Origin: Dactylorhiza incarnata
Taxonomy: Eukaryota; Streptophyta; Magnoliopsida; Asparagales; Orchidaceae
Reading direction: 5' to 3'
DNA: 64,000 nt
Assembly (NCBI GenBank): GCA_033032865.1
Contig: JAWHQI010000009.1
Coordinates: forward strand, 12,294,001 to 12,358,000
A program made the translations under genes and the position numbers. Below the pieces are notes generated by a model. That model had not been told where the DNA came from and did not search any database. It was given only the letters and a program-made list of their open reading frames with translations. This document shows positions 12,054 to 25,100 of the stretch, one piece after another (positions within the stretch are counted from its first letter, which is position 1; each line of letters starts with the position of its first letter).

Positions 12054-13149
12054 CTTTGGGTCCTTGGTCCCTTGTTAGTTGAGCACCACGAGGAACATTA
12101 ACATTGCGAGCGGTCTTTCTTGCATTGTTAACTTGTGGTCTTTTGGAATAGGTGAGATTGAACCAACAGTCTACGGCAAAGTGACCTATTTTGCCGCAAC
12201 ACCAACAATTAAACCTGTTGTATCTTTTCTTAATATTTTCCTGCTTAATTCTTTGAACGTTGATTTTAGCAGGAGCAATCCTTCTTGATGAGGATGCTTC
12301 ATGAGTACAGCATACACAGGGTAACGCTTTCTCCTTTGGCTTAGGTACAACAGACTTTACTATTGGTGCTCTAACAGCACTTGGACCATAAACATAAGGA
12401 CCATAATCTCTCAAATTTACTTCTTCATAAGGTGCTTTGAAAGCACATTGACCGAGGTATTGAGGACGAGCCCACCCCTTATTGTCATTGACAGGCGCAA
12501 AATTAATTGGTCGTGTCAAGTGACCATAAGAGCTTTCCATGTCATAAGCATTTATGGGAAGTAGAACTTTCTTAAATTCCACTTGTTCTAGATGGGCTTT
12601 CCCTTTTTCTTCGATAGTAGCTTTCTTAGCATTCTTATTTTTCTTCTTGGCAAGGGTGCCCTTAGAAGAATTACTTGGCACAGCCACATGACCTAAACCA
12701 CTGCTATTTGCTTTAGCAGAGAAAGTATCAATGATTGGAAGAATGGTTTTCGGTTGTGAAAACTTTTCAACTAGCTTCTTCTCAGCGGCTAGCTGTTCTT
12801 CCAGAACTTTGATAGAGTTCTCTTTCCGTTCAAGGAGCTCATCTGAGCTTTTGATTTTATCTTTCAAGATTTGGTTTTCCTCTTTGAAGGAAGAAAGTTG
12901 TTCAACTTTCTTTCTCAAATTAGATTCCACTTCTTTGAGAGACATGATCTCCTTGGCCTGTGTTTTGACTACCTTTCGGCATTTGTCAAAGCTTTTAAGC
13001 ATTTCAGTATATTGGGTCATGAGGTTTGAGTCATCATCTGAAAGATAATCCTTTTGTTCAGCTGAGGCATATTCAGAATCAGATAAGATGGTGTGAGAAT
13101 TTACCTTCCCGGTATATGGAGGTTCTTCTTCTTCATCAGTCATAGCCAT
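12028..13149 (-). pseudogene. Element A gag C-terminal region (coiled coil plus second zinc knuckle)
   Basis: This 373-codon frame continues gag after a frameshift near 13270. Residues about 55-135 have strong heptad periodicity with Lys/Glu/Leu (predicted coiled coil). A zinc knuckle CWCCGKIGHFAVDC (CX2CX4HX4C) lies near residues 318-331. It ends WAPKAK-stop at 12028. The pol frame continues in the +1 frame across the same bases. The presence of two zinc knuckles and a long coiled-coil segment fits SIRE-type gag. The pyrimidine-rich TTTGTTTTTGCAG just after the stop resembles a splice acceptor, but no matching donor was identified. Confidence 0.75.
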
Positions 13150-13226
13150 CAGCCCGAAGTAGGCTTCTTCTTCACTACTTGATTTCTCCGAGTCACTGTC
13201 GCTTAAAGTTTTGTTCTTTTTAGCGA

Positions 13227-14342
13227 CTAGACTCTTTTCAGTCTTCCTTTTCCCGTGGGTGGATTTCTTTTCTTCTTTTCTTCCACCCTCTTTCTTTTAA
13301 TAGGGCATTCAGCAATCATGTGCCCTGGCTTATTGCAACAATAGCAAACTATATCAGAAGAAATATGTTTACCAGTTTTAGATTTATACCTGTCATGATT
13401 GCTAGAGCTCTTTTTGTGATGATCACCATCACGTCGAGAATGTCTATTTTCAGAGGAAAACTTATTCTTCATGTGTCTTCTTTTGTTTAACAGTTTCTTA
13501 AATTGACGAGAGATTAGAGAAAACTCCTCATCAGACATTTCAGAACTGGAGGAGCCGGCTTCAGATTCTTTTTCATCATCAGATTCTTGTGTTCTAACTG
13601 GAGACAAAGCTCTGCTTTTTCTGGAGCTCTCGGCTTTCATAGCCAAGGTCCTTTCCTTGTTAGAAATTCTATTCTCATCTTCTTCTATTTTGCGAATGTT
13701 CATTTGCAGTTCATGGGATAATAATTTCCCAAACAGATTCTGTGGGTCTAGGTTTGGTAACTTTCCAAACTCTCTGATTGCAACTATCTTGCTATCCCAG
13801 TCTTTCGTTAGGGATCGCAGGAATTTGTCATTTAGTTCACCATTAGTAAATTCCTGACCATAATTCCTTAGGCCGTTTACTATCTTGAAGAATCTTTCAT
13901 AAGCATCGGCAATGCACTCCTTTTTATTCTGCTTGAAAGCCTCGTACTCTTGATTCAAAAGAGATCTTCTATCATCTCTTACTTCTTCAGTACCTTCCAT
14001 AAGGACTATTAAAGATGTCCACATTTCTTTGGCAGAATTACAGTGAATTAAGTTTTGCAACATTGAATCATCCACTGCACTGGCAATTATGTTCTTTGCC
14101 TTTTTGTCCAAAGCAACGAGAGCGATCTCATCCTTTGTTAAGTCCATCATTTTCTTTGGTACTTTTAAGGTTGGATCAATAGTAGAAGCGGTCATAAGCA
14201 CATGAGGTCCTTCTTCCACGACTTGGAAGATTCTTGGGTCTGCGGCTTCCATATAAAATCTAACTCTTTCTTTCCACATAGGAAAGTTAGCCTTAGTGCA
14301 TATTGGCAATTTCAACGAAGACGATTCCTTGCATTTTTCCAT
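13227..14342 (-). pseudogene. Element A gag N-terminal region (capsid and first zinc knuckle)
   Basis: The 371-codon frame begins shortly after the PBS with MEKCKESSSLKLP and contains the plant Copia gag (UBN2-type) landmarks WKERVRFYM, AKEMWTSL, YERFFKIVNGL and KFLRSLTKDWD over about residues 20-215. An acidic Ser-rich linker (about 245-275) and a basic segment precede a zinc knuckle CYCCNKPGHMIAEC (about 331-344). The frame stops at 13227. An alternative frame (KSTHGKRKTEKSLVAKKNK) continues into 13149-12028 if one base is lost in the A-rich tract near 13270. Gag forms the virus-like particle that packages element RNA. Confidence 0.85.
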
Positions 14343-14400
14343 GATTTGTTAGCAATTAGAATGGAGAGTTCCTATTTAAGGTGGTAACCTTTCAAGAACA

Positions 14401-14417
14401 ACCTCCCTTTGATACCA
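14401..14417 (-). other. Primer-binding site of element A
   Basis: On the minus strand TGGTATCAAAGGGAGG follows the end of the 5' LTR after two bases. TGGTATCA matches the complement of the 3' end of initiator tRNA-Met, with one change later in the site. Confidence 0.8.
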
Positions 14418-15759
14418 ATTGTAATATCTAGTTGCCAACCAAAATCACCTAGAGCGGGGTGAATAGGTGATAACTGCGTCTTTTGCGGAATTGAAAATCT
14501 TGAAAATAAAGAACGCGCAGAATGCAAATCACAATCACAGACGACGCAAGAAATTTATAGTGGTTCCCCGTTCTTGGGTACTCCACTTGCCGGCCTCGCC
14601 AATCTAGCACCACAGCTAGACTTGACTACTTCACTAAAACTCGGATCAAGAACGATCCTACAATCCTCAGAGTCAAAACTCTTACAACTCGGAGATCAAT
14701 CTCCTACAAACTCAGAGAGAACCCTCTCTTACAACTCGGAGAATACCTCTCCTACAACTCGGAGAACAATCTCCTACAATCAAATGTAAATTTAGATTGA
14801 AACAATACTTAACGAATCACGATCAGATCTGAATAATTTGATGATGATCTTCTTCCTTCTTGAGATAGAAATGGCTTCGGCTTGATGTTGAAGAAGAAGA
14901 ATCAAATCGGCACAAATCAGATCATCTAAGGTCTTGATCGATCCAATGAAAATAGGATGAGTGAGGCGATGATCGATCGACCTTTTTCTTCCACTTGGAG
15001 ACGAAATCAGATAACATACGATCGAACTCCAACAATGGCGATGCACGACACTAGACGACGATCTTGAATCAGATTAGGTTTTTGGAGAAAAGTACGAACT
15101 CTGATCTTCTACTTCGAATCATTATTTCTTTATTAAGGAGCAATCATTATATAGATGAAGACCTAACGATTTAACCTTAAAACGAGGAAAGACGTCACGT
15201 CAATTTGACGGAAAAGACTTGTCGTCAAAATGGAAAAAACAAGGGTTACGAGAAAAGCTAGAACCAGACTTCTCGAGAGATTCAAGACTTCTCGAGAGAA
15301 ACCGCCTAGTTCTCAAAAAAATAGCTTTAGAAGAGAATATCAAAGAATTATGACAAAGCTTCTCGAGAGATGAAAGACTTCTCGAGAGCACAAGAAACTT
15401 CTCGTGAACTCCAAAACAATTTCGAGAAAAACCTTTAGAGTGAAAGCTTTTCGAAAGAAACGATGACTTCTCGAAAACAAAAGCACTTCTCGAGAGAGGA
15501 AGGATTTCTCGAAAGCTGCCACTGAGACAGACTTCTCGAAAACAACTGAAAAAGAAGTTTTCTCGAAAACTAAGGGGACTCTTCGAGATAACATTGATTT
15601 CTCGAGAGATGATAAAAGCTACTCAAAAATTCAACCTTTTCGAGAAAGACCTTTGAGACAACCCTTCTCGAAAAATAACAAGGACTTCTCGAGAGCATAG
15701 AAGGACTTCTCGAAAAGTACCTTTACATCTCGAAAAATTTACTTAGGAAAAATTTCTTC

Positions 15760-15764
15760 CTTTT
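15760..15764. repeat. Target site duplication CTTTT (left copy)
   Basis: CTTTT precedes TGTCACAACCC at 15765 and recurs at 26170-26174 after GGGGCGTTACA. Confidence 0.85.
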
Positions 15765-18700
15765 TGTCACAACCCGCATTTTTCCAAAAAATATAATACG
15801 TAATATCAGAGCAAGGGGAAAATACGCGTCGTGATGCCACGCCTGCAGGAGACGACTACAGACGCTCAGGCAAACACTCCTTACGATAATTTTATAAAGG
15901 ACATATATGTGATTGGATTAAAAGAGAGATTTTCATTTTAGCTTAAGACCGCGTCCCTCGGTCTGGTGGATCATCTAGTCCACTAGTAGAAAACTATACA
16001 TACGCAGCGGAAAATAGGTTTGTTTTTAGCTTACATGAGCAAGAAAATAAACATTCCAGAAATGATATGCACATATCTAGGTTTAGTACAGTAAGAAAGG
16101 ATTTTTTTTCTACGATTTCCAAAAATATGCGACATTTATTTAAAAGCATGATATGCAAGAATGACATTTTTATATCAATAAAGTAACTACTACGTCTTAG
16201 CAAAAAGCTTCCCAGAGAGCAAGTAGGTAAAGTACTCAAAAGTAACAGCAAAGCAAACAGTAAGTAATCTAAACAAAAAGCCATACGGGCGCCAACAGCT
16301 GACACGAACCCGCAGGGAAGAAGTAAAAACAATTAAAGGAGAGACAACAACTAAGAAACTGCCCCTTACCTAAGAGGGGAAGGGCCTCGACAGGAACACT
16401 GAACGACACCGCTCTAACTCCTGCGGCGGCTAAAAACCTGAACCTGAGACATTCATAAGAAAAGAATGCCTCAGCCCAAGAGGGTGCAAGAAAACCAAGA
16501 TTAGCAGTAAGAGAAATAAGAGAGTGCAGAAAGGAAAACTAAGCAGGTAAACATATATAATCTTACAACAACCCGAGCCAGCTCAAACGAGTGCACTCGG
16601 TAAGAAGAAAAGCCTGCACCAGAAGGTAATAGTCAACACAATCAAAGCCCACCACGTGTTCGCCTTTGCGGCTCAGAGGTGATGGTCATACATATACTAT
16701 CATAATACACATATATAAGCATATGTGCTTAAGAACTTGAGACTGATCAGCTCGAGGGAAAAGCGTCCCCCAAAAGAAGGTACTGCGACGGTGGTATCTT
16801 CCACTAACGCCCGCAGCCCAAAACCGGGTCGTGGTCCTTTATCCACTGCCACCCAAAAACCAAATCCGGGTGGTGGTACTCTATCCACTACCACCCAAAA
16901 CTACCCACCGTGCAAGGCTTAAGACAAAGTTTCTAAATAATCAAATTAAGTTTCAATTAAGACACGGACGAAACCCGAGATATCAGCACCAGAACACCCT
17001 AAGGATAGGGTCACAAAGAAATAAACACTACTCAACGATTCATTTGAAAACACTTGGTGAATCCAAACTTGACTCCCAACGAACTTCTCGAAATAGTACG
17101 ACGAATAAGACACGAAAGAATACCATAACTAGTCGCCAATCAAATACTGGACAACTCAGGAAATAAAGCATAGCTTCGTCTAAAAAGTCTCAACAAAAGA
17201 CTAAAATGCTTGATAACATCGCTTAAGATACCCGGGGACACCCAGCGAAAGAACATATAAATATAGGAGGAAACAATTCAGAATAAGCGATGAAATCGAC
17301 AAGAAGGACCTATATCAAAGTCGACGAGAAAGACATATATCAAAGTCGACGAGAAAGACTCATATCAACGTCGATGGGAAAGACTTATGTCAAAGTCGAC
17401 GAGAAGAACTCATATCAAAGTCGACGAGAAACTTCATAAAAGAAGAAGAAGTAATTGGACGATCTTAGGGCGAGCAAACTTTTCTAAACCTAGGGAAGTC
17501 TTATCAGACTGCTAGGTAGCATAACTAAACAGGTATAGAAGCTATCCAGATTCTAAGGGGGATGGCAGCAGGGATCAAGAACCCAGAACACCAAACAAGA
17601 CCCAAAAAGTGCAACACAACTGCCACTAACCTAAAATCAACCGGTTAGGCAGACAAGGAAGAAGAAAGATGGGAAACTATAAAATGATAGGTATGCTGGT
17701 TAGCTATAGGTATGGCTCGAATTAAACAATTTTCCTCGTATAAAGCATAAGCCACAAGGGAATCCCCAAACCGGGGCATCTAAGAGGAAGCCAAAAGAAT
17801 CCCACACATACTCTTCTCGATCAATTGCTAGCCTCACTGAGTCATCGAGAACTAGCAGGGGAAATTCCCAGGAAATTTAGCACATAATTCCCTAAGCCGT
17901 CGGGAGTTAGGAAGCAAAATTTCCGGGGAATTTGGGGTCTAAAATACCTCCAAACCATCCGAGCTGAAGCCAACCAAAACTAACCCAACTCATCTGAAGC
18001 CGCAGTGCGGTTCAGTACAAAAACAAATAAAGAGCTCAACAATTAAATTACTAGCGAGGCTATGAGTGGTTTTGAAATTTAGCCAACGCTTAAACAATTG
18101 CCGAACTTGACCACCGTAATCTCCTATACCCAGGGCTGTAAAACCAAAGCGATTAAACGTCACATAGCAAGAATATCTCCATAGGTAAGAAGCTAATAGA
18201 GCCATAGATATAAAGCAGCCCCCTCGACAAGGGAAGGAGGGTCATAGATATAGTAGCCCCACCACTCAACAAGAAAGTGAGTGCACAAAAATATATAGCA
18301 GCCCCCTCAATTAAACTAATAAGAAACAATCCCCAAATTAAATTCATAACAGCAGCCCCGAAATTTCAAGGAGCAGCCCCCGTTTAAGCATAACAACCAG
18401 CAGCCTCTAAAGTTCAAGGAGCAACCCCCAATTAAACATAACCACCAGCCCCTAAATAGATAAAACTCAAGGAACAGCCCCCCTCAATTCAGCATATAAA
18501 AACAGCAATAAGGCAGCCCCCCTAATTGAGGTTATACAAAACCCACCCTAAGTTTCTCAAATTTAACATAAATTCCAAGAGCTAAAACAAGAACTGGAAG
18601 GAGAAAATCAAGCAGCCCTTGATATTCAAGGCGCCAAATCATGTCAGATAAATTAATTCTTTGATTCAAACGCTGAGTAAACCAGTACTTTCCCTCTTTA

Positions 18701-19783
18701 TTAAGGATATTATCTGGGTCACTTGCCTTTGGCAAAGTGATAAAAGAGATTTTTCTTATCCTCGTTAAGTAGTGGTAACACCAAATTAATTACCCGTTGA
18801 GTTCTTTAATGCCGGCTGAATCTCCATCTAAACAAATAGCTAACTCATCACATGCTCGCCTACCAGCCACCCTCCAATATCTTCCCCCAAAAAACATCAA
18901 TTTTGAGGGCTAAAACAAGGAACTTGGAGAAGAAAAATAAATCAACAGCTACCATAAACCAAAAATGAAGGGGATGAAGGAGAAGGGGGGAGAGGAGGAA
19001 GAGTTTTCTTGCCTCTAAATCAACCGGAGAACCACCAGATCGCGATAAACTCGTAGAAAACCTAGCCCCGGCGACGAAAATGAGCCCCCCGGCCGCCTCC
19101 AGAACTCCTCCGACGGCCTACGCCACCGACGCCCGGCGACCCCGGCGCGAACCCTAGAGATCACCTCAACTCCTCGACGGAACCCGCGACAATGGAAGGC
19201 AAGGAAAAAGGAAATGGCCGATCTCCACTTTTCTCCCCATCAGGAACCTTATACGCCATAATAATAGAAGAAAAAAAATAAAAATAAAAAATAAAAGAAT
19301 AACTTTATCTTTTATTTAACAGATGTATATATATATTAATGTATTGTGTATGAATATATACAAGCCTTTATACACCGTTATACGCACAAACATGTAACCT
19401 TTATACATCCCTTTGTACAAATACGAATATATATATATACATTTATATATTTACCTACTTGCATAACCCTTCCTATAGGAATTTTCACAATTGCATAAGT
19501 TTGCCTATACACGCTTAAAACTTCATACATACTCTCACATTTATATATATATATATATATTTTTATACACCTACCCGCATGAACCTGCAAACATGCATAT
19601 ATATAAATACATATATCTGCATAAATGACTAAATCGAGGATTAACTCGCCGGACGACGATGTTCACGAAACGGTAACGTCATTTCGCCTCGATGCCCTGA
19701 ATTAATATTTCGCTTTAGAATAATTATTATTAATTCCATATGTTTTAATAAAATAATTATAAGGAAAAACCCGGGGCGTTACA
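15765..19783 (-). repeat. 3' LTR of LARD-like element
   Basis: This 4019-bp LTR contains a 25-bp tandem array (17285-17445), CAGCCCCC-rich tract (18200-18530), TATA-like GTATAAGG (19247-19256, minus), a GC-rich island (19070-19160) and (TA)n runs (19325-19570). No long open frame is conserved as a protein. Frames such as 17990-18205 are shared by both LTRs only because the LTRs are copies. Confidence 0.85.
17285..17445. repeat. 25-bp tandem array (about 6 units)
   Basis: Units of the form AAGTCGACGAGAAAGACTYATATCA (variable positions at 18-19) repeat about six times. The right LTR has the corresponding array at 23665-23815. Confidence 0.8.
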
Positions 19784-19800
19784 GCCACCCCTCCTAACAG
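19784..19800 (-). other. Polypurine tract of LARD-like element
   Basis: On the minus strand AGGAGGGGTGGC directly precedes the 3' LTR start TGTAACGCC. Confidence 0.7.
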
Positions 19801-20229
19801 AAAGTTTCGCCCCGAAACTTTGCAACTACAATACCAAACAATTTACCACTAAATCCCACACATACCCGCTTAGATTAGCTATAAGAGAAAACCTGGGGCG
19901 TTACAGTCACTCCACCAAGAAGGAAGTTTCGTCCCGAAGCTTAGAACCGAAACTTAGAACACAAGAATGGAAAAAAGCAAGGGAGAGGTAAGCTTACACT
20001 CGCTAGCTAGAAACGCTAACCGAAAAGGGCTAGGAAAACAGATGCGGACAAGATTACCCAACAGGAAAAGGACATTACCAAGAACTCGAAATGTCCAAGC
20101 TGGGAACAGAAAGCAGATCGAGGAACATCTGACTCGCGGATCCCCAACTAAAGGAAGCCTAAACGAAGATCAGCCTTCGAAAACACCGAACTACCACGCA
20201 ACTGGTCAAGCAAAACATCAATCTGAGGC

Positions 20230-21010
20230 AATGACTATCTACTCTTGACGGTCACCTTGATCAGTTCTCGATAATCAACACCCAATCTCACCGAACTAAC
20301 TTTCTTCTTTGCGAACAAGACGAGAGCACTCCAGGGCACTAGGAAAAAAAACCACACTGCAACCACTCATCTAACTGAGTGCGCAACTCTCGCAACACAC
20401 ACGGGGCCAAAGGGTACGGTGCCTTAGCAATAGGACAAGTACCCGGCTCAAGGTCAGAAACCAACTCCTCAACTTTCACAGGTAGAAAACCAGGGAGACT
20501 AACGGCGAAGACATCAGCGAGATCTCGCACCACAGGGAAGTAAATCCTCGATACACACCAAACTACTACCAGTTTCTAACATAGAAAACAAGGTAGGCAA
20601 AACAACCGAAAACTAAAGGCTCCGAGCACACACCGCGGAAACAATCGAGGAAACATTGCGCGGAAAGCCAAACAGGCTCGAGGGTTGACCGATGTCCATC
20701 TTAAAGACCAAATGCTTTACCTTGCGTTGGATAACAACATCAAACCTGGACAAACCGCCCAAACCCAAGAAACCACAATGAAAACTCCAGGTTTAGCGCC
20801 TTTAGATTAACAAAAGTTACGAAACCACCTAAGAAGACAGGACAACTCTGAAAGCCCTGATTCGACACCACAAAAACAACAGGGGGAAAACTTAACACTA
20901 AGGGAATCACCAACCCGAACAAGGGTCAAACCACGACGTTCTACTAAAGACCTAGCCACGCACGAGCGGGAAGGACCAGAATCGAGCAGGAATGCGCGCC
21001 TAAAGGTTAT
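20230..21010 (-). pseudogene. Remnant Gypsy (Tekay-like) protease and reverse transcriptase start
   Basis: Minus-strand wording typical of chromovirus pol survives in pieces. At about 20890-20995 lies a protease segment AFLLDSGPSRSCVARSL with the DSG catalytic motif, followed by RRGLTLVRVGDSL. At 20339-20533 the N-terminal RT region reads DVFAVSLPGF, then EPGTCPIAKAPYPLAP and LRTQLDEWLQCGF. After a frameshift and stop, 20235-20335 reads VLFAKKKVSSVRLGVDYREL and KVTVKSR. The rest of RT, RNase H, integrase and chromodomain are absent. This remnant is the only coding trace in the element and is non-functional. Confidence 0.75.
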
Positions 21011-22121
21011 ATACCTTAAACTCTCCTATAAGGTTGGATACGCAACTAAACGAGCGAAAACAACTAGAACCAAAGCTGAAAGTTAAGAATTTGATTAGAA
21101 TCTAACCTGGAATTACCGCGGGGAAAAACTGCTCAACAACCGATAACCTAACGATGACCGCCTGCGAAGCTCTATAGCCAAAACATCGAGTAAAACTCAA
21201 TAAAAAGGAAGGCATGCTCAACATCCTCTACCTTAACTCGCACAAAATTGAGATAACAAAAATCCAAATCCACATTCGCAAGCCAACGAATAAACTAGGT
21301 CAAAACCTTAACCTGAAAACACCTGGGCAGAAAAACTGTGCTCGTTTCACAACTATTTGCCTCAACAACGCCTCACTAAGCGCACCTAAGGGTTCCCCCT
21401 CTAACTGGAGAGCCGACTCCGACGCACAACGCTCAGGAGTCATCGACAACAATTACGAACGAACACCACAATACACCCAGCTTAAGACGCAACAGCCAGG
21501 AACTAGGATTTCCTAACTCGATACAATTTAGAAAAGAGTAGATACTTGCTCTTGCTGTTACCTTGCTCTGGGAATTTATGAAATGATGTTATACTTAACC
21601 TCGGATGATATATCATCATCCTATTAACTTTTGTGCAAATCATATGAATGCATAAATGCTAAAATTTTATTTCAAATCATGTGTGTACGAGCGTCATCAC
21701 GCATGTCTTTAGCTTGACACGTGTGCAATGCTATGTTATGATGTTTATGCAGTGCTATGCAATCTAAAAATGCCTTAATGCATGTTATGAGCGGCGTACA
21801 CATGCGATCTTATGCATCTCATACTACATATTATCGCATGTAACGAAAAGGAAAATCTAATGGGCACGCATGCGACCTACGTTATGCATCCCATACTACA
21901 TAACAGTCGTATGTTGTCACCTATGAGGATCCATATACAAACACATATTATGCATCCCATACTACATAATATGCCCCGTATACTTCTTATCATGCTATGA
22001 GTGTAGTGTTCATGCTTCAGCCAAGACATACTGATGACCCTTCGGTGTGTGTATGCAATGAATGACGATTCTCACCAAGCGGTTAACTGGGCCAACCAGA
22101 CTATTCCAGCAACCCGGCTAA

Positions 22122-22138
22122 CCTCCCTCTGATACCAA
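22122..22138 (-). other. Primer-binding site of LARD-like element
   Basis: TGGTATCAGAGGGAGG on the minus strand follows the 5' LTR terminus GGGTTGTGACA after two bases. It matches the initiator tRNA-Met complement. Confidence 0.85.
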
Positions 22139-22139
22139 C

Positions 22140-25100
22140 TGTCACAACCCGCATTTTTCCCAAAAATATAATACGTAATATCAGAGCAAGGGGAAAATAC
22201 GCGTCGTGATGCCACGCCTGCAGGAGACGACTACAGACGCTCAAGCAAACACTCCTTACGATAATTTTATAAAGGACATATATATGATTGGATTAAAAGA
22301 GAGATTTTCATTTTAGCTTAAGACCGCGTCCCTCGGTCTGGTGGATCATCTAGTCCACTAGTAGAAAACTATACATACGCAGCGGAAAATAGGTTTGTTT
22401 TTAGCTTACATGAGCAAGAAAATAAACATTCCAGAAATGATATGCACATATCTAGGTTTAGTACAGTAAGAAAGGATTTTTTTCTACGATTTCCAAAAAT
22501 ATGCGACATTTATTTAAAAGCATGATATGCAAGAATGACATTTTTATATCAATAAAGTAACTACTACGTCTTAGCAAAAAGCTTCCCAGAGAGCAAGTAG
22601 GTAAAGTACTCAAAAGTAACAGCAAAGCAAACAGTAAGTAATCTAAACAAAAAGCCATACGGGCGCCAACAGCTGACACGAACCCGCAGGGAAGAAGGAA
22701 AAACAGCTAAAGGAGAGACAACAACTAAGCAACTGCCCCTTACCTAAGAGGGGAAGGGCCTCGAAAGGAACACTGAACGACGCCGCTCTAACTCCTGTGG
22801 TGGCTAAAAACCTGAACCTGAGACATTCATAAGAAAAGAATGCCTCAGCCCAAGAGGGTGCAAGAAAACCAAGATTAGCAGTAAGAGAAATAAGAGAGTG
22901 CAGAAAGGAAAACAAAGCAGGTAAACATCTATAATCTTACAACAACCCGAGCCAGCTCAAACGAGTGCACTCGGTAAGAAGAAAAGCCTGCACCAGAAGG
23001 TAATAGTCAACACAATCAAAGCCCACCAGGTGTCCGCCTTTGCGGCTCAGAGGTGATGGTCATACATATACTATCATAATACACATATATAAGCATATGT
23101 GCTTAAGAACTTGAGACTGTTCAGCTCGAGAGAAAAGCGTCCCCCAAAAGAAGGTACTGCGACGGTGGTATCTTCCACTAACGCCCGCAGCCCAAAACCG
23201 GGTCGTGTTCCTTTATCCACTGCCACCCAAAAACCAAATCCGGGTGGTGGTACTCTATCCACTGCCACCCAAAACTACCCACCGTGCAAGGCTTAAGACA
23301 AAGGTTCTAAATAATCAAATTAAGTTTCAATTAAGACACGGGACGTAACCCGAGATATCAGCACCAGAACACCCTAAGGATAGGGTCACAAAGAAATAAA
23401 CACTACTCAACGATTCATTTGAAAACACTTGGTGAGTCCAAACTTGACTCCCAACGAACTTCTCGAAACAGTACGACGAATAAGGCACGAAACAATACCA
23501 TAACCGGTCACCAATCAAATACAGGACAACTCAGGAAATAAAGCATAGCTTCGTCTAAAAAGTCTCAACAAAAGACTAAAATGCTCGATAACATCGCTTA
23601 AGATACCCGGGGACACCCGGCGAAAGAACATATAAATATAGGAGGAAACAATTCAGAATAAGCGATGAAATCGACAAGAAGGACCTATATCAAAGTCGAC
23701 GAGAAAGACTTATATCAAAGTCGACGAGAAAGACTCATATCAACGTCGATGGGAAAGACTTATGTCAAAGTCGACGAGAATGACTCATATCAAAGTCGAC
23801 GAGAAACTTCATAAAAGAAGAAGAAGAAGAAGTAATTGGACGATCTTAGGGCGAGCAAACTTTTCTAAACCTAGGGAAGTCTTATCAGACTGCTAGGTAG
23901 CATAACTAAACAGGTATAGAAGCTATCCAGATTCTAAGGGGGATGGCAGCAGGGATCAAGAACCTAGAACACCAAACAAGACCCAAAAAGTGCAACACAA
24001 CTGCCACTAACCTAAAATCAACCGGTTAGGCAGACAAGGAAGAAGAAAGATGGGAAACTATAAAATGATAGGTATGCTGGTTAGCTATAGGTATGGCTCG
24101 AATTAAACAATTTTCCTCGTATAAAGCATAAGCCACAAGAGAATCCCCAAACCGGGGCATCTAAGAGGAAGCCACAAGAATCCCACACATACTCTTCTCG
24201 ATCAACTGCTAGCCTCACTGAGTCATCGAGAACTAGCAGGGGAAATTCCCAGGAAATTTAGCACCTAATTCCCTAAGCCGTCGGGAGTTAGGAAGCAAAA
24301 TTTCCGGGGAATTTGGGGTCTAAAATACCTCCAAACCATCCGAGCTGAAGCCAACCAAAACTAACCCAACTCATCTGAAGCCGCAGTGCGGTTCAGTACA
24401 AAAACAAATAAAGAGCTCAACAATTAAACTACTAGCGAGGCTATGAGTGGTTTTGAAATTTAGCCAACGCTTAAACAATTGCCGAACTTGACCACCGTAA
24501 TCTCCTATACCCAGGGCCGTAAAACCAAAGCGATTGAACGTCACATAGCAAGAATATCTCCATAGGTAAGAAGCTAATAGAGCCATAGATATAAAGCAGC
24601 CCCCTCGACAAGGGAAGGAGGGTCATAGATATAGCAGCCCCACCACTCAACAAGAAAGTGAGTGCACAAAAATATATAGCAGCCCCCTCAATTAAACTAA
24701 TAAGAAACAATCCCCAAATTAAATTCATAACAGCAGCCCCGAAATTTCAAGGAGCAGCCCCCATTTAAGCATAACAACCAGCAGCCTCTAAAGTTCAAGG
24801 AGCAACCCCCAATTAAACATAACCACCAGCCCCTAAATAGATAAAACTCAAGGAACAGCCCCCCTCAATTCAACATATAAAAACAGCAATAAGGCAGCCC
24901 CCCTAATTGAGGTTATACAAAACCAACCCTAAGTTTCTCAAATTTAACATAAATTCCAAGAGCTAAAACAAGAACTGGAAGGAGAAAATCAAGCAGCCCT
25001 TGATATTCAAGGCGCCAAATCATGTCAGATAAATTAATTCTTTGATTCAAACGCTGAGTAAACCAGTACTTTCCCTCTTTATTAAGGATATTATCTGGGT

